Source: an uncultured Corynebacterium sp.
GTDB lineage: Bacteria > Actinomycetota > Actinomycetes > Mycobacteriales > Mycobacteriaceae
DNA length: 64,000 nt
NCBI RefSeq assembly: GCF_946221935.1
Contig: NZ_CAMIGN010000006.1
Coordinates: forward strand, 59,800 to 123,799
Reading direction: 5' to 3'
The notes below the pieces were generated by a model. It had not been told where the DNA came from. It did no database searches and worked only from the letters and a program-made list of their open reading frames with translations. Positions 15,317 to 23,811 of this stretch are shown piece by piece. The stretch's first letter is position 1; each line of letters begins with the position of its first letter. Position numbers and translations under genes: made by a program.

Positions 15317-16000
15317 TTAGTAAATGTAGATCCGGTCGCCGACGTTCAGAGCGTTGAAGAAGTTCTGAGCGTGAGGGGCGGCCAGGTGGATGCAGCCGTG
15401 AGACATCACGTTCGGGGAGCCCTGGTGGAAGGCGTGGCCGTTGTTAGTGAAGTACACGGAGTATGGCATCGGGGCGTTGCCGTAGGTGCGGGAAACCTCG
15501 TTCTTCACCTTTCGGGTGATAACGTGCCAGCCCTTCGGGGTCTCGTAGCCACGCTTGCCGGTGGAAACCTTCACCGGGCCGTAGCTGGTCTTGCCGCCAC
15601 GCTGCAGCCATGCAGTTTGATCGCGCAGGCTTACGCAGCCACGGGCGTTAGCCGGGCACGGGCTCTTGCGCGGAGCCGGGGCGGGGCGGTGCTTCGGGGC
15701 AGGAGCCGGACGTGGCGCTGGCTTGTTGGCGCGCTCGCGAGCAGCCAGGGCGCCAGGGGCGAGGAAGTTTGCAGCGTCGTCAGCTGCGCGATTGATCTGG
15801 CCACGGACAGGTGCCGGCAGTCCACGGGTTCCGTTGTGGACGTTGTCGCGTGCACCTAGAACGATGTTGTTGATGTCTTGCTGGGAGGAACCGAGGGGAG
15901 CAGCGGACGCAGCGCCGGTGCCCAGGGTTGCTGCCATCATGGTTGCAGCACCGACAGCAGCGATGCGGCGGCGGAGAGAGTGAGAGGTAGATTTCGTCAT
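15317..16000 (-). CDS. Secreted L,D-transpeptidase (YkuD domain)
   Basis: A 227-aa exported enzyme predicted to form 3-3 crosslinks in peptidoglycan or attach molecules to it. A Sec signal peptide (RRR, hydrophobic run, AASAAP) is followed by a linker rich in Ala, Pro and Lys (residues about 80-115) that would span the cell wall, and a C-terminal YkuD domain. The catalytic motif MSHGCIHL has Cys at about 203 and an upstream His in GHAFHQG. The final residues NVGDRIYIY end at a conserved family position. ATG 16000 is preferred because it lies 6 nt after TAAGCT; GTG 16006 is possible. The short catalytic domain without an Ig-like domain differs from mycobacterial LdtMt2. Confidence 0.9.
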   Translation of the reverse strand: MTKSTSHSLRRRIAAVGAATMMAATLGTGAASAAPLGSSQQDINNIVLGARDNVHNGTRGLPAPVRGQINRAADDAANFLAPGALAARERANKPAPRPAPAPKHRPAPAPRKSPCPANARGCVSLRDQTAWLQRGGKTSYGPVKVSTGKRGYETPKGWHVITRKVKNEVSRTYGNAPMPYSVYFTNNGHAFHQGSPNVMSHGCIHLAAPHAQNFFNALNVGDRIYIY

Positions 16001-16006
16001 AGGCAC

Positions 16007-16012
16007 AGCTTA
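16007..16012 (-). promoter_or_regulatory. -10 hexamer of the L,D-transpeptidase gene
   Basis: Minus-strand TAAGCT, 6 nt, then ATG 16000; possible leaderless start. It is weaker than the others because of the alternative GTG. Confidence 0.35.
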
Positions 16013-16093
16013 ATGGGTCTAACTCTTAAAAGGCGTACTGAATGAGGATTTCTTTAGGAATTATGGACTGCAAGAGGTAGCTAAACCTCTACA

Positions 16094-16121
16094 TTGTTCA
16101 CAGCTGACATCCAGCTATCAT
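16094..16121 (+). promoter_or_regulatory. phoR promoter with PhoP/PhoR-type direct repeat
   Basis: TTGTTC (16094-16099), 16 nt and TATCAT (16116-16121) form a candidate promoter. Between them lies TCACAGC (16098-16104), 4 nt and ATCCAGC (16109-16115). The first half equals the consensus half-site of mycobacterial PhoP (TCACAGC-N4-TCACAGC); the second matches it at 4 of 7 bases. This fits autoregulation by the PhoP-like protein encoded next. Upstream, 16073-16090 is an AGAGGT-N6-ACCTCT palindrome of unknown use. Confidence 0.45.
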
Positions 16122-16165
16122 GCAGACAGACGCTAATTCTCTGCAGCACAATGAGGTGCATGACC

Positions 16166-16867
16166 ATGCCAAACAATCAGCCGGTGAAGGTACTCGTTGT
16201 CGATGACGAGGCCAATATTTCTGATCTCCTCAAAGTGAGCCTGAAGTTTCAAGGTTTCGACGTTGAAACGGCCGACAACGGCCAGGACGCACTGGCACTG
16301 GCGAATACTTACAAGCCGGATGCATTCATCCTGGACGTGATGATGCCCAGCATGGATGGATTTACTCTGCTAAACAAGCTCCGCGACGCCGGTCACGAAG
16401 CTCCGGTGCTCTTCCTTACAGCCAAGGATGGAGTGGAAGATCGTATCCACGGCCTCACAATCGGTGCAGATGATTATGTGACCAAGCCTTTTAGCCTCGA
16501 AGAAGTGATTACCCGGCTGCGGGTGATCCTGCGCCGAGTCTCTCCGGACGATGAGCGGGAATCCAGTCTCATTACCTACGAGGACATCACCCTCAATGAC
16601 GACATGCATGAGGTCACCAAAGCTGGTGAGGTCGTCGATCTTTCCCCGACTGAATTCAAACTCTTGCGCTACCTGATGATCAACGCCGAGGTTGTGCTGA
16701 GCAAGTCCAAGATCCTGGATCACGTGTGGAATTACGACTTCGGTGGGGACGGCAATGTTGTCGAATCCTATGTCTCCTACCTGCGTCGCAAAATTGATAA
16801 GGAAGAGCCCCACCTGATCCAGACAGTGCGTGGCGTGGGGTATGTGCTTCGCAAGCCGCGGTCTTAG
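16166..16867 (+). CDS. phoR: Phosphate-starvation response regulator PhoR (OmpR family)
   Basis: A 233-aa response regulator. The receiver domain (residues 5-125) has the acidic pair D13/D14, the phospho-acceptor D57 in ILDVMMP and the conserved Lys in YVTKPF; the winged-helix DNA-binding domain follows (YVSYLRRKIDK, RGVGYVLRKP). It is strikingly similar to mycobacterial PhoP, and in corynebacterial nomenclature the regulator of this locus is PhoR, partner of PhoS. In C. glutamicum it activates pst, ugp and other genes when phosphate is scarce. I chose ATG 16166 because GAGG at 16153-16156 is spaced 9 nt from it; ATG 16160 and 16151 are alternatives. It is 22 bp before phoS. Its likely targets pstSCAB are 30 kb downstream in this window. 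Confidence 0.9.
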   Translation: MPNNQPVKVLVVDDEANISDLLKVSLKFQGFDVETADNGQDALALANTYKPDAFILDVMMPSMDGFTLLNKLRDAGHEAPVLFLTAKDGVEDRIHGLTIGADDYVTKPFSLEEVITRLRVILRRVSPDDERESSLITYEDITLNDDMHEVTKAGEVVDLSPTEFKLLRYLMINAEVVLSKSKILDHVWNYDFGGDGNVVESYVSYLRRKIDKEEPHLIQTVRGVGYVLRKPRS

Positions 16868-16889
16868 TTTTTAGATTCTGCGCATTTCT

Positions 16890-18518
16890 ATGTCGTCACC
16901 TGCAAATTCCTCTGCAAATTCTGCAGTCAACCCCGCTTCCCCTGCATCAGCCGTCCCGGTGCGTTCGGGGCATCCGGGGCATTTCCTTTCCCATTACCCG
17001 CTACGAATCTCATTGGTCGTGGTCATCGCCGTCTTGGTTGCGATGGGCTTAACGGTTTCTGGCGTATCTGTGACCACCACCCTGCAGCGCTTCCTGATCC
17101 AAAGAGTCGACGAGCAGCTGGATCAGGCCACGAATGGTTGGGCTCACAGATCGGGCCTGGTCGACGGAAACAGCGGTACGCAGAGCGAACAAAACAACAG
17201 CGGTACTCAGAATGAACTAGAATCCGACGGGATCGCTGGTTCCTCAAGCGGACACTCCCTCGGCCTCGAAGGCTTCGGCGTGCTTAACCAGCAGCTTCCG
17301 AACCCCGTCACCGGAGTAACCCGACCGCCGAGCGACTTTTATGTCTTGGTAGTTGACGACAATATTTCCTACGAATACTTCAACTCTCCCGTGACAGCTC
17401 GCCCCGAAATTCGCGGGCTGGGCAAACCGACCATGCCTGTCACCGTCGGTTCCCGCGAGGATTCCGGTTCTCGTATCAGTTGGCGGGCCACTAGCTTCCG
17501 AAACGATGATGGGACGATCACTATCGTTGCATTGCCGCTGGAGGAAGAAGAGCACATTATTTCCCGCCTCGTCCTACTTCAGGTACTTATCGGCTTGACG
17601 GTGATCGCATTCGTCATTCTGGCGTCGATGTATCTGGTTCGTCGCGCGTTACGTCCGTTGAACGAGGTGGAACTGACGGCGTCAAAAATTTCGAACGGCG
17701 ACCTCGGGCAGCGCGTCCCGAACTGGCGACCTAACACGGAGGTCGGACGGCTTGCGCAGGCTCTCAATAAAATGCTCGCACAGATTCAAGCGGCATTCGT
17801 GGCCATCGGCGCTTCGGAGAAGCAGGCGCGCAAATCTGAGGCATCGATGCGCCGTTTCATCGGCGACGCCTCGCATGAACTGCGCACCCCGCTGACGTCG
17901 GTGCGAGGCTACGCGGAGCTGTACCAATCCGGTGCTACTGATGACGCCCCCATGGTCATCGACCGCATTTCCGAAGAGGCTGGCCGCATGAGTCTACTGG
18001 TCGAGGATCTCCTGGCACTGGTCCGCATGGACGAGGGGCGCCCATTGGACAAAGCGCGGGTGGACATGCTGGAACTGGTACTGGAAACGGCAGAGTCAGC
18101 GCGTGCAGGTTTTTCGAACCGCACGGTACATGTGGTCAATGAAACGGGAGAAGTACCTCTGGTTATTGGTGACGTGAACCGGTTGCACCAGGTATTCGGC
18201 AATTTGGTTACCAATGCTCTGCGGCATGCCGGAGAGGATGCGGAAGTGACTCTGCGTCTGGATCAACGCGATGGCCGTGTGATCGTAGACGTGGAGGATA
18301 ACGGGCAAGGCATCCCGGAGGAGGACCTGCCGCACCTATTTGAACGGTTCTACCGACCGGACGTGTCACGCTCCCGTGCTTCAGGTGGTTCGGGCCTGGG
18401 GCTGTCGATCGTTAAGGGGCTGGTGGCTGCACATGGTGGAACAGTCTCCGTGGATAGCACAGTAGGCGAGGGCACACGGTTCCGCATCGAACTGCCGGAG
18501 GCTCCCGAGGCGGAATAG
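16890..18518 (+). CDS. phoS: Sensor histidine kinase PhoS
   Basis: A 542-aa membrane sensor kinase paired with PhoR. Order: cytoplasmic Ala/Pro/Ser-rich start; first membrane helix about 38-62; extracytoplasmic sensor loop about 65-227; second helix about 228-250; HAMP domain 251-304; dimerisation/phospho-acceptor domain with H329 in GDASHELRTPL; catalytic domain with the N-box NLVTNALRHA, G1 DNGQGIP, F-box LFERFYR and G2 GGSGLGLSIV. The sensor loop contains a hydrophilic low-complexity insert with two NSGTQ units near residues 94-108, not expected in a compact sensor. No ribosome site is visible before ATG 16890, so translation may depend on coupling with phoR. Confidence 0.9.
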   Translation: MSSPANSSANSAVNPASPASAVPVRSGHPGHFLSHYPLRISLVVVIAVLVAMGLTVSGVSVTTTLQRFLIQRVDEQLDQATNGWAHRSGLVDGNSGTQSEQNNSGTQNELESDGIAGSSSGHSLGLEGFGVLNQQLPNPVTGVTRPPSDFYVLVVDDNISYEYFNSPVTARPEIRGLGKPTMPVTVGSREDSGSRISWRATSFRNDDGTITIVALPLEEEEHIISRLVLLQVLIGLTVIAFVILASMYLVRRALRPLNEVELTASKISNGDLGQRVPNWRPNTEVGRLAQALNKMLAQIQAAFVAIGASEKQARKSEASMRRFIGDASHELRTPLTSVRGYAELYQSGATDDAPMVIDRISEEAGRMSLLVEDLLALVRMDEGRPLDKARVDMLELVLETAESARAGFSNRTVHVVNETGEVPLVIGDVNRLHQVFGNLVTNALRHAGEDAEVTLRLDQRDGRVIVDVEDNGQGIPEEDLPHLFERFYRPDVSRSRASGGSGLGLSIVKGLVAAHGGTVSVDSTVGEGTRFRIELPEAPEAE

Positions 18519-18531
18519 CGTTCGGGGAGAG

Positions 18532-18552
18532 TACGGAGGCTAAGCCTCCGTA
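18532..18552. terminator. Convergent hairpin between phoS and lipase-like gene
   Basis: TACGGAGGC and GCCTCCGTA form a perfect 9-bp stem with a 3-nt loop, overlapping the stop codon of the minus-strand gene. It can act on both strands; no T-run follows on either side. Confidence 0.45.
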
Positions 18553-19787
18553 TCGTGTTCTTCTAGGCCGTCGAGTAATGCCAGGTGGACGATGTCCTGC
18601 ACATCCGGATTAGTTGGTAGTTCCTCATGCTTACATTTGGATACACCGAGGTCCTGTAAGAAGTAATTCGTGATGATGGCCTCGCCTGTATCGTTCGAAT
18701 GGCCGTCTTCGAGGTGAAAATCTTCATGGTCGCTGGGGATCGTGGGCTGGCGGTCACCCAGGAAAGCGTTTTCGTGGGGGACGACGGTCGCGTCGTTCCG
18801 CGTGGCGTAGCAGGTGTATCGAATGTGATTGCGGGTCTCAGGGGACGCGGCAAGCGTCTCCATCAATGGCGAACCAATGACCTGTTGCATACCCGCCGCG
18901 CCGAAAATCCGCCGAATAGTGGCGGCTGCCACGCGCTGGCTCATGTCGGTTGTGAACATATTGCCGAGCATGCCCATGAGTGTGGTGCCCTGGTGTGGGG
19001 CGCCGAGAGTGATGAGGTGGTGGACATAGTCCTCACCACCGAGCTCATTGATCCAATAGCGTGCCAGCAATCCGCCTTGGGAATGCCCCACAATGTCCAC
19101 AGCCTCCGCCCCCGTGGCGGCCAGAACCTGTTCAATATAGGCGCCGATGTCCTGGGCGGAAGTGGGAATGTCCTGGGTGCCATGCACACCGTAGTCCGGG
19201 CTGAACACCACGAAGTCGTCCTCACGTAGGCGCAGAACCAAGTTCTGCCAGACATTCTTCGAACTGATGGTTCCGTGGATAAGGATCACTGGATAAGGGC
19301 GATCAATGGTGGGGCGTGCTTGCCAGAGGTCGTCGGCATAGCCGGGGGAGACCTGGCGGGCGCCAAGCGGCGGATCGGGGATGGCGCCGCGTAGCTGCGG
19401 TAGTTGTGGGCGGCTCATCCGTCCGGGAATATCCCAGAGGAAGCGGCCGGTACTGGAGATACCACTGGCCATCCCGCTGCCGAGACGGCTCAACCAGCTG
19501 CGATTGTCCGGCCCCTCACCAATGACATCGCCGGCGTTGACAGGATCGTAGTCGGCGTCACCGTCACCGTTGTTGTAACCGTCGTAACTGTCGAAACTGC
19601 CGAGGCTGGCGGCGGAACCACCATCCGCAGCTTCTTTCATTTCGGCTTCCACGGCTGCGCCCGCTGGGGGATCGACCTCGGTTAATTCCTCAAGGTCGAG
19701 TTCCGGGTCAACTTCCGAGCCAAATTCCGGGCCAACCTTCGGGGGTGCGATGTCGTGAGCGTCGTCGGCTTTGTTGTCGTTTTCCAC
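18540..19787 (-). CDS. Lipase-like alpha/beta hydrolase without signal peptide
   Basis: A 415-aa protein whose region from about residue 160 is a lipase-type alpha/beta hydrolase: oxyanion segment PVILIHGT and nucleophile elbow GHSQGG (Ser at about 242), with candidate acid and His residues in the last 100 residues (NDATVVPHENAF, EDFHLEDGHSND). It resembles bacterial triacylglycerol lipases of the LipA/EstA type. The first ~110 residues are a highly acidic, Asp/Glu/Gly-rich, probably disordered stretch with no signal peptide or membrane helix, unlike secreted lipases. The cytoplasmic location and substrate are therefore uncertain. GTG start at 19787, with GGTGG about 9 nt upstream. It is convergent with phoS and downstream of the HIT gene on the same strand. 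Confidence 0.8.
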   Translation of the reverse strand: MENDNKADDAHDIAPPKVGPEFGSEVDPELDLEELTEVDPPAGAAVEAEMKEAADGGSAASLGSFDSYDGYNNGDGDADYDPVNAGDVIGEGPDNRSWLSRLGSGMASGISSTGRFLWDIPGRMSRPQLPQLRGAIPDPPLGARQVSPGYADDLWQARPTIDRPYPVILIHGTISSKNVWQNLVLRLREDDFVVFSPDYGVHGTQDIPTSAQDIGAYIEQVLAATGAEAVDIVGHSQGGLLARYWINELGGEDYVHHLITLGAPHQGTTLMGMLGNMFTTDMSQRVAAATIRRIFGAAGMQQVIGSPLMETLAASPETRNHIRYTCYATRNDATVVPHENAFLGDRQPTIPSDHEDFHLEDGHSNDTGEAIITNYFLQDLGVSKCKHEELPTNPDVQDIVHLALLDGLEEHDTEA

Positions 19788-19860
19788 TGGTTATCCACCG
19801 CGATAAATCGTCGAGGGTGCTGGGGCGTGTAGCTGATGTATAGCTAGAGCTGGATTGGGT

Positions 19861-20298
19861 CTAAGCGGAAGGAACCTTCGCCTCGTCTACTCCCTGGGCA
19901 AGCAGCCCCTTGCGGATCTTGTCGGCGGACTCATCCATCTTTTCCGGATCAGTCTCATCCATCCGCATCACATTTTGCAGGCTATAGCCGGACATGTCAG
20001 AGGCCGGGAAAATGTGGATATGGGCATGTGGCACCTCGAAACCGGCAATGAGGTATCCGGCCCGCGGGGCGTCAAAACCATCCACCACGGCCTTGCCCAC
20101 CAGCTGGGCAACTTCGTTACAGTGCGCCCAGGTAGCCGCGTCCAAATCGGTCCATCGGTCGACCTCCTTAACCGGTACGACCAGCGTGTGGCCGTAGGCC
20201 GCGGGCTCGATGGTCAAAAACGCTGCTGCTGTTTCGTCGCGGTATACGATGCGACCGGGGATCTCACCGTTCAGGATTTTCGTGAATACCGTAGCCAT
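19861..20298 (-). CDS. HIT-family nucleotide hydrolase/transferase
   Basis: A 145-aa histidine-triad protein. The catalytic motif HAHIHIFP (three alternating His) is at about residues 98-105, and the N-terminal AFLTIEPAAYGHTLVVP is typical of the HINT branch. Such enzymes hydrolyse AMP-lysine, AMP-NH2 or similar purine nucleoside phosphoramidates. Leaderless start: TAACAT on the minus strand lies 7 nt before ATG 20298. It is divergent from purD with only 65 bp between starts, and both promoters fall in that gap. Confidence 0.9.
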   Translation of the reverse strand: MATVFTKILNGEIPGRIVYRDETAAAFLTIEPAAYGHTLVVPVKEVDRWTDLDAATWAHCNEVAQLVGKAVVDGFDAPRAGYLIAGFEVPHAHIHIFPASDMSGYSLQNVMRMDETDPEKMDESADKIRKGLLAQGVDEAKVPSA

Positions 20299-20305
20299 GC
20301 TGCCG

Positions 20306-20311
20306 ATGTTA
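20306..20311 (-). promoter_or_regulatory. -10 hexamer of leaderless HIT gene
   Basis: Minus-strand TAACAT, then 7 nt, then the start codon at 20298. No ribosome site is present. Confidence 0.45.
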
Positions 20312-20349
20312 GCGCGTTAAACCTTTCTGGTGGTGGGGGTCAGCTTCGC

Positions 20350-20355
20350 TAGACT
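20350..20355 (+). promoter_or_regulatory. -10 hexamer of leaderless purD
   Basis: TAGACT, 8 nt, then ATG 20364. The intervening GGGGAACC is not placed as a ribosome site, since it directly touches the start. Confidence 0.45.
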
Positions 20356-20363
20356 GGGGAACC

Positions 20364-21620
20364 ATGCGCATTCTTGTAATCGGCAGCGGTGCCCGCGAGC
20401 ACGCGCTGGCTTATTCCCTGTCCCAGGATCCATCCGTCGAGCAGGTACACGTGAGCCCGGGTAACGCCGGCATGACAGCAGTAGCCACTGTGCATGCAGA
20501 GGGCGATCCGGTAGAGCTGGCTCGGGAGATCGAGGCAGACCTTGTGGTGATCGGCCCTGAGATTCCCCTAGTAGCCGGTGTAGCCGATGAGCTACGCGCC
20601 GCGGGATTCGCAGCGTTCGGCCCGTCGGCTGCTGCGGCAAAGATCGAGGGCTCGAAGGCTTTCGCGAAAGACATCATGGCCAAGGCGCAGGTCCGTACGG
20701 CTGAGGCCGCCGCCGTCCCCGTTGGGTCTAGCGATTCTTTTATTGACGCCACCCTCGACAAATTCGGCCCCACTTATGTCGTCAAGGACGATGGACTGGC
20801 TGGCGGTAAGGGCGTCGTAGTCACGGGCGACCGGGCGGAGGCCTTGGAGCACATCCAGGCCGTACATGCTGGTGGCAACCCCGTGCTGTTGGAAAGCTTT
20901 TTGGACGGCCCCGAGGTTTCCTTGTTCTGCCTCGTCGATGGTGAGACAGTCGTTCCGTTGCTGCCAGCCCAGGACCACAAGCGCGTGGGAGATAACGACG
21001 AAGGGCCGAATACCGGCGGCATGGGCGCATACACCCCGCTGCCATGGCTGCCCGAGGACGGTGTGCAACGCATTGTGACAGAGGTAGTCGAACCCGTTGC
21101 TAAACAAATGGTTGCTGAGGGCGTGCCCTTCAACGGCCTGCTGTACGCAGGTCTGGCCTGGGGTAGTGAAGGACCCGCTGTGGTGGAATTCAACTGCCGT
21201 TTTGGTGACCCGGAGACCCAGGCGGTGCTGCGCCTGTTGAAGACCCCGCTGGGCGAGGTGCTGAACGCAGTGGCTACGGGCACCTTGGATCAACTGCCAC
21301 CGTTGGAGTGGGAGGAAGGCTACGCCCTGACCGTGGTACTGGCCGCAGAGAACTATCCGGCCAGCCCCGTCACAGGCCAGCCGATCACTGGTGCAGAGCC
21401 AGGCAGCGAATCCCGCGGAGTATTGGCCGCAGGCGTAGCGGAAAAGGACGGTCAGTTGGTCAGTGCAGGCGGCCGCGTGCTGAACGTCATCGCCACCGGC
21501 GCCACGCTCGCAGAAGCGCGTGAGCACGCATATGACACGCTTAAGGGAATCCAATTGGAAGGCTCGCACTACCGCACGGATATCGCCCTTCCGGCAGTTG
21601 AGGGTCGCATTTCCGTCTAA
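20364..21620 (+). CDS. purD: Phosphoribosylamine-glycine ligase
   Basis: Second step of purine synthesis: ATP-dependent joining of glycine to phosphoribosylamine to give GAR. The 418-aa protein has the ATP-grasp fold, with the N-terminal SGAREHALA loop (residues 7-15), the ATP loop DGLAGGKGVVV, the segment RVGDNDEGPNTGGMGAYTPLP and the metal site VVEFNCRFGDPETQ. Standard length, no odd features. It is the first of eight pur genes scattered over the next 20 kb, all on the plus strand. Leaderless mRNA is likely. Confidence 0.96.
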   Translation: MRILVIGSGAREHALAYSLSQDPSVEQVHVSPGNAGMTAVATVHAEGDPVELAREIEADLVVIGPEIPLVAGVADELRAAGFAAFGPSAAAAKIEGSKAFAKDIMAKAQVRTAEAAAVPVGSSDSFIDATLDKFGPTYVVKDDGLAGGKGVVVTGDRAEALEHIQAVHAGGNPVLLESFLDGPEVSLFCLVDGETVVPLLPAQDHKRVGDNDEGPNTGGMGAYTPLPWLPEDGVQRIVTEVVEPVAKQMVAEGVPFNGLLYAGLAWGSEGPAVVEFNCRFGDPETQAVLRLLKTPLGEVLNAVATGTLDQLPPLEWEEGYALTVVLAAENYPASPVTGQPITGAEPGSESRGVLAAGVAEKDGQLVSAGGRVLNVIATGATLAEAREHAYDTLKGIQLEGSHYRTDIALPAVEGRISV

Positions 21621-21718
21621 GCACGAGTGATTCTCTTACGTTTTCACTGCGTCGGAAGTGTGAGAGAAAACTCTCGTGTAAAGATTCCGTTAGGGTTTCG
21701 CACTTAGCGCAATAGGTT

Positions 21719-21724
21719 TAAAGT
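21719..21724 (+). promoter_or_regulatory. -10 hexamer of leaderless ktrB
   Basis: TAAAGT is 8 nt before GTG 21733; TTTCGC (21696-21701) is spaced 17 nt upstream as a weak -35. Confidence 0.45.
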
Positions 21725-21732
21725 AGCGACTT

Positions 21733-23088
21733 GTGATTACACACCCTGGCGATAATCGTCGGCGAGGTTTTAGCCCCGCACAGCTGGTCTCGGTCAGCTT
21801 CCTGCTATTGATCTTTGCCGGCACCCTGCTGCTTCTTCTGCCCATCGCACGCAGCGGACCGGAAAGCCCGGAATTCACCACCGCTCTATTTACCGCAACC
21901 TCAGCCACCTGCCTTACGGGTCTCACGGTTGTGGATACCGCCACCTACTGGTCCCATTTCGGACAAGTGGTAATCATGTCGCTGATTCAGGTGGGTGGCC
22001 TCGGCATCATGACACTGGCCACGGTGGTGAGTTATGTGCTCGCTGGGCGGATGGGCGTCAAAGGGCGGCTACGCGCTGCGGCGGAACAACGCGGAAGGGA
22101 TCTTGGCGAGATTCGCACCGTCATCCTCGGCACCGTCGGCTTCTCCCTGGCAATTGAGCTGGTCATCGCAATCATCCTCACCCTTCGTTTCGCCACTCAG
22201 TACGGCTATGACTTTCTGCCTGCAGTGTGGGAGGGCGTTTTCCATGCGATCTCCGCGTTCAACAACGCTGGCTTCGGTCTGCGATCCAATAACCTCGTGC
22301 CCTATGTCAATGACGCGGGCATTATTCTGCCCATTGCTGCAGGCATTATCATCGGTGGCTTGGGCTTCCCGGTGCTCCTAGAAATCAGGGCACGTTGGCG
22401 CTCAAAGGTGAAGCGCCCACGCTCTCTGACCTTGATCTTTACCCTGATTGGCACGGCTATTCTGCTGGTAATTGGAACAGTTGGATTTGCAGTGATGGAG
22501 TGGACGAATAGCCTCCGCGAGCTGTCGCCGTGGTCGGCTGTGCAGGCAGCGTTTTTCCACTCCGTGTCTTCCCGCACTGCCGGTTTCAACTCGGTGGATC
22601 TTTCGAGCTTGCGTCCTTCCTCGTTGATGCTGACCGATTTCCTCATGTTCATCGGCGGTGGTTCCGGCGGTACCGCAGGTGGCGTGAAGGTGACGACCGC
22701 CGCGGTGCTGGTTGCAGTGCTAATCGCGGAGGTGCGCGGCGACGAACAGTTGCTGGTAGCCGGCAGGCGTATTCCAGGACGCATTGTCCGCCAAGCCATG
22801 GCTGTGTTCATGATGGCCTTCCTGATCGTCGCGGGATCCATCATGGGACTGCAATTGCTGCTGCCGCAGTACCACTCGCACCAAATCACCTTCGAAGTCA
22901 TTTCGGCGTTCGCTACCGTGGGGCTGACTACCGGAATTACCCCCGACCTGCCCGATTTCGCCCGCATATGGCTCGTCGTTCTGATGTACGTTGGCCGTAT
23001 CGGACCCATCACTGTGGTCGCGGCGCTGGCTGCTCGTACTAATCAACGCCTCTATTCCTTCCCAGTAGAAAGGCCGTTCATTGGCTAA
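21733..23088 (+). CDS. ktrB: Potassium uptake channel subunit, TrkH/KtrB family
   Basis: Integral membrane K+ translocator (451 aa) with four repeated membrane-pore-membrane units. The pore-loop segments with their filter glycines are visible: ATCLTGLTVVDT, SAFNNAGFGLRSNN, SRTAGFNSVDL and SAFATVGLTTGI. Length fits KtrB rather than the longer E. coli TrkH. It works with the KtrA subunit encoded immediately downstream (8-bp overlap), which gates it by nucleotide binding. K+ uptake is the first response to osmotic upshift, and an osmoprotectant importer lies only 3 kb further on. Start GTG 21733; first residues are basic and cytoplasmic. Confidence 0.92.
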   Translation: MITHPGDNRRRGFSPAQLVSVSFLLLIFAGTLLLLLPIARSGPESPEFTTALFTATSATCLTGLTVVDTATYWSHFGQVVIMSLIQVGGLGIMTLATVVSYVLAGRMGVKGRLRAAAEQRGRDLGEIRTVILGTVGFSLAIELVIAIILTLRFATQYGYDFLPAVWEGVFHAISAFNNAGFGLRSNNLVPYVNDAGIILPIAAGIIIGGLGFPVLLEIRARWRSKVKRPRSLTLIFTLIGTAILLVIGTVGFAVMEWTNSLRELSPWSAVQAAFFHSVSSRTAGFNSVDLSSLRPSSLMLTDFLMFIGGGSGGTAGGVKVTTAAVLVAVLIAEVRGDEQLLVAGRRIPGRIVRQAMAVFMMAFLIVAGSIMGLQLLLPQYHSHQITFEVISAFATVGLTTGITPDLPDFARIWLVVLMYVGRIGPITVVAALAARTNQRLYSFPVERPFIG

Positions 23089-23740
23089 GTTCCTTTCCCG
23101 CCCAAGTAATCCTCCAGTTATCATCATCGGCCTCGGTCGTTTTGGTATGGCTTTGGGGGAAGAGCTAGTCCAATCTGGTGTGGAAGTCCTGGGTATCGAC
23201 GTTGACGAAGCGGTCGTGGCGAAAGCTGCTCCGCTGCTGACTCACGCTGTGATCGCAGAAACAACTGACCAGGACGCGCTGCGACAGCTCGGTGTGCAAG
23301 ACGCAGAACGAGTTGTGATCGGTATCGGCTCGGAGATGGGGGCGTCACTACTTACAGCATCAGCCGTGATGGATCTGGGCGTACCGAACGTCTGGGCTAA
23401 GGCCGACAATCAGGCGCACGCAAAGATCCTGACACAGATCGGTGTGCACCACGTCGTGCGCCCGGAGCGGGACACCGGACGGCGCGTGGCTCACCTCATT
23501 GCAGGGCATATCCAGGAATACATCGAATTCGACAGTGACTTCGCCATGGCGAAGCTCGCGCCACCGTTGTGTATGCACGGGCGCAAGATCGAGGAAACCC
23601 CAGAGGGAATTGCGATCGTCGCAGTACGTTGCGCAGACGAAAACTTTTCCACCCCGCCGGCAGGCTATGTGATCCGCTCTGGCGATATTTTGATCGCCGC
23701 GGGGCGGGTAAAGGATTTGGACAAGTTCGCGGATAGTTAG
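23081..23740 (+). CDS. ktrA: Potassium channel regulatory subunit, TrkA/KtrA family
   Basis: A 219-aa cytoplasmic RCK protein: an N-terminal Rossmann domain with IIIGLGRFGMALGEEL and the acidic end of the second strand in GIDVDE (nucleotide binding, ATP/ADP in KtrA), then a C-terminal RCK_C domain from about residue 140, where c-di-AMP binds in some homologues. It forms the ring that gates KtrB. It starts with TTG 23081 inside the end of ktrB, so synthesis is coupled. No other Trk/Ktr genes are nearby. Confidence 0.92.
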   Translation: MAKFLSRPSNPPVIIIGLGRFGMALGEELVQSGVEVLGIDVDEAVVAKAAPLLTHAVIAETTDQDALRQLGVQDAERVVIGIGSEMGASLLTASAVMDLGVPNVWAKADNQAHAKILTQIGVHHVVRPERDTGRRVAHLIAGHIQEYIEFDSDFAMAKLAPPLCMHGRKIEETPEGIAIVAVRCADENFSTPPAGYVIRSGDILIAAGRVKDLDKFADS

Positions 23741-23798
23741 CCGGCGGAGCCGAGGCAGAGCCGGGCGGGCGCGGATTCCGAAAATTATGCAGTGCGCA

Positions 23799-23804
23799 TA
23801 AACT
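23799..23804 (+). promoter_or_regulatory. -10 hexamer of leaderless purB
   Basis: TAAACT, 7 nt, GTG 23812; TTCCGA at 23776-23781 is at a 17-nt spacing and may serve as -35. Confidence 0.5.
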
Positions 23805-23811
23805 CGGGGGC

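Noticed and set aside
20592..21569. 325-codon minus-strand frame opposite purD
   Set aside because: Shadow of purD codon usage; composition is not protein-like.
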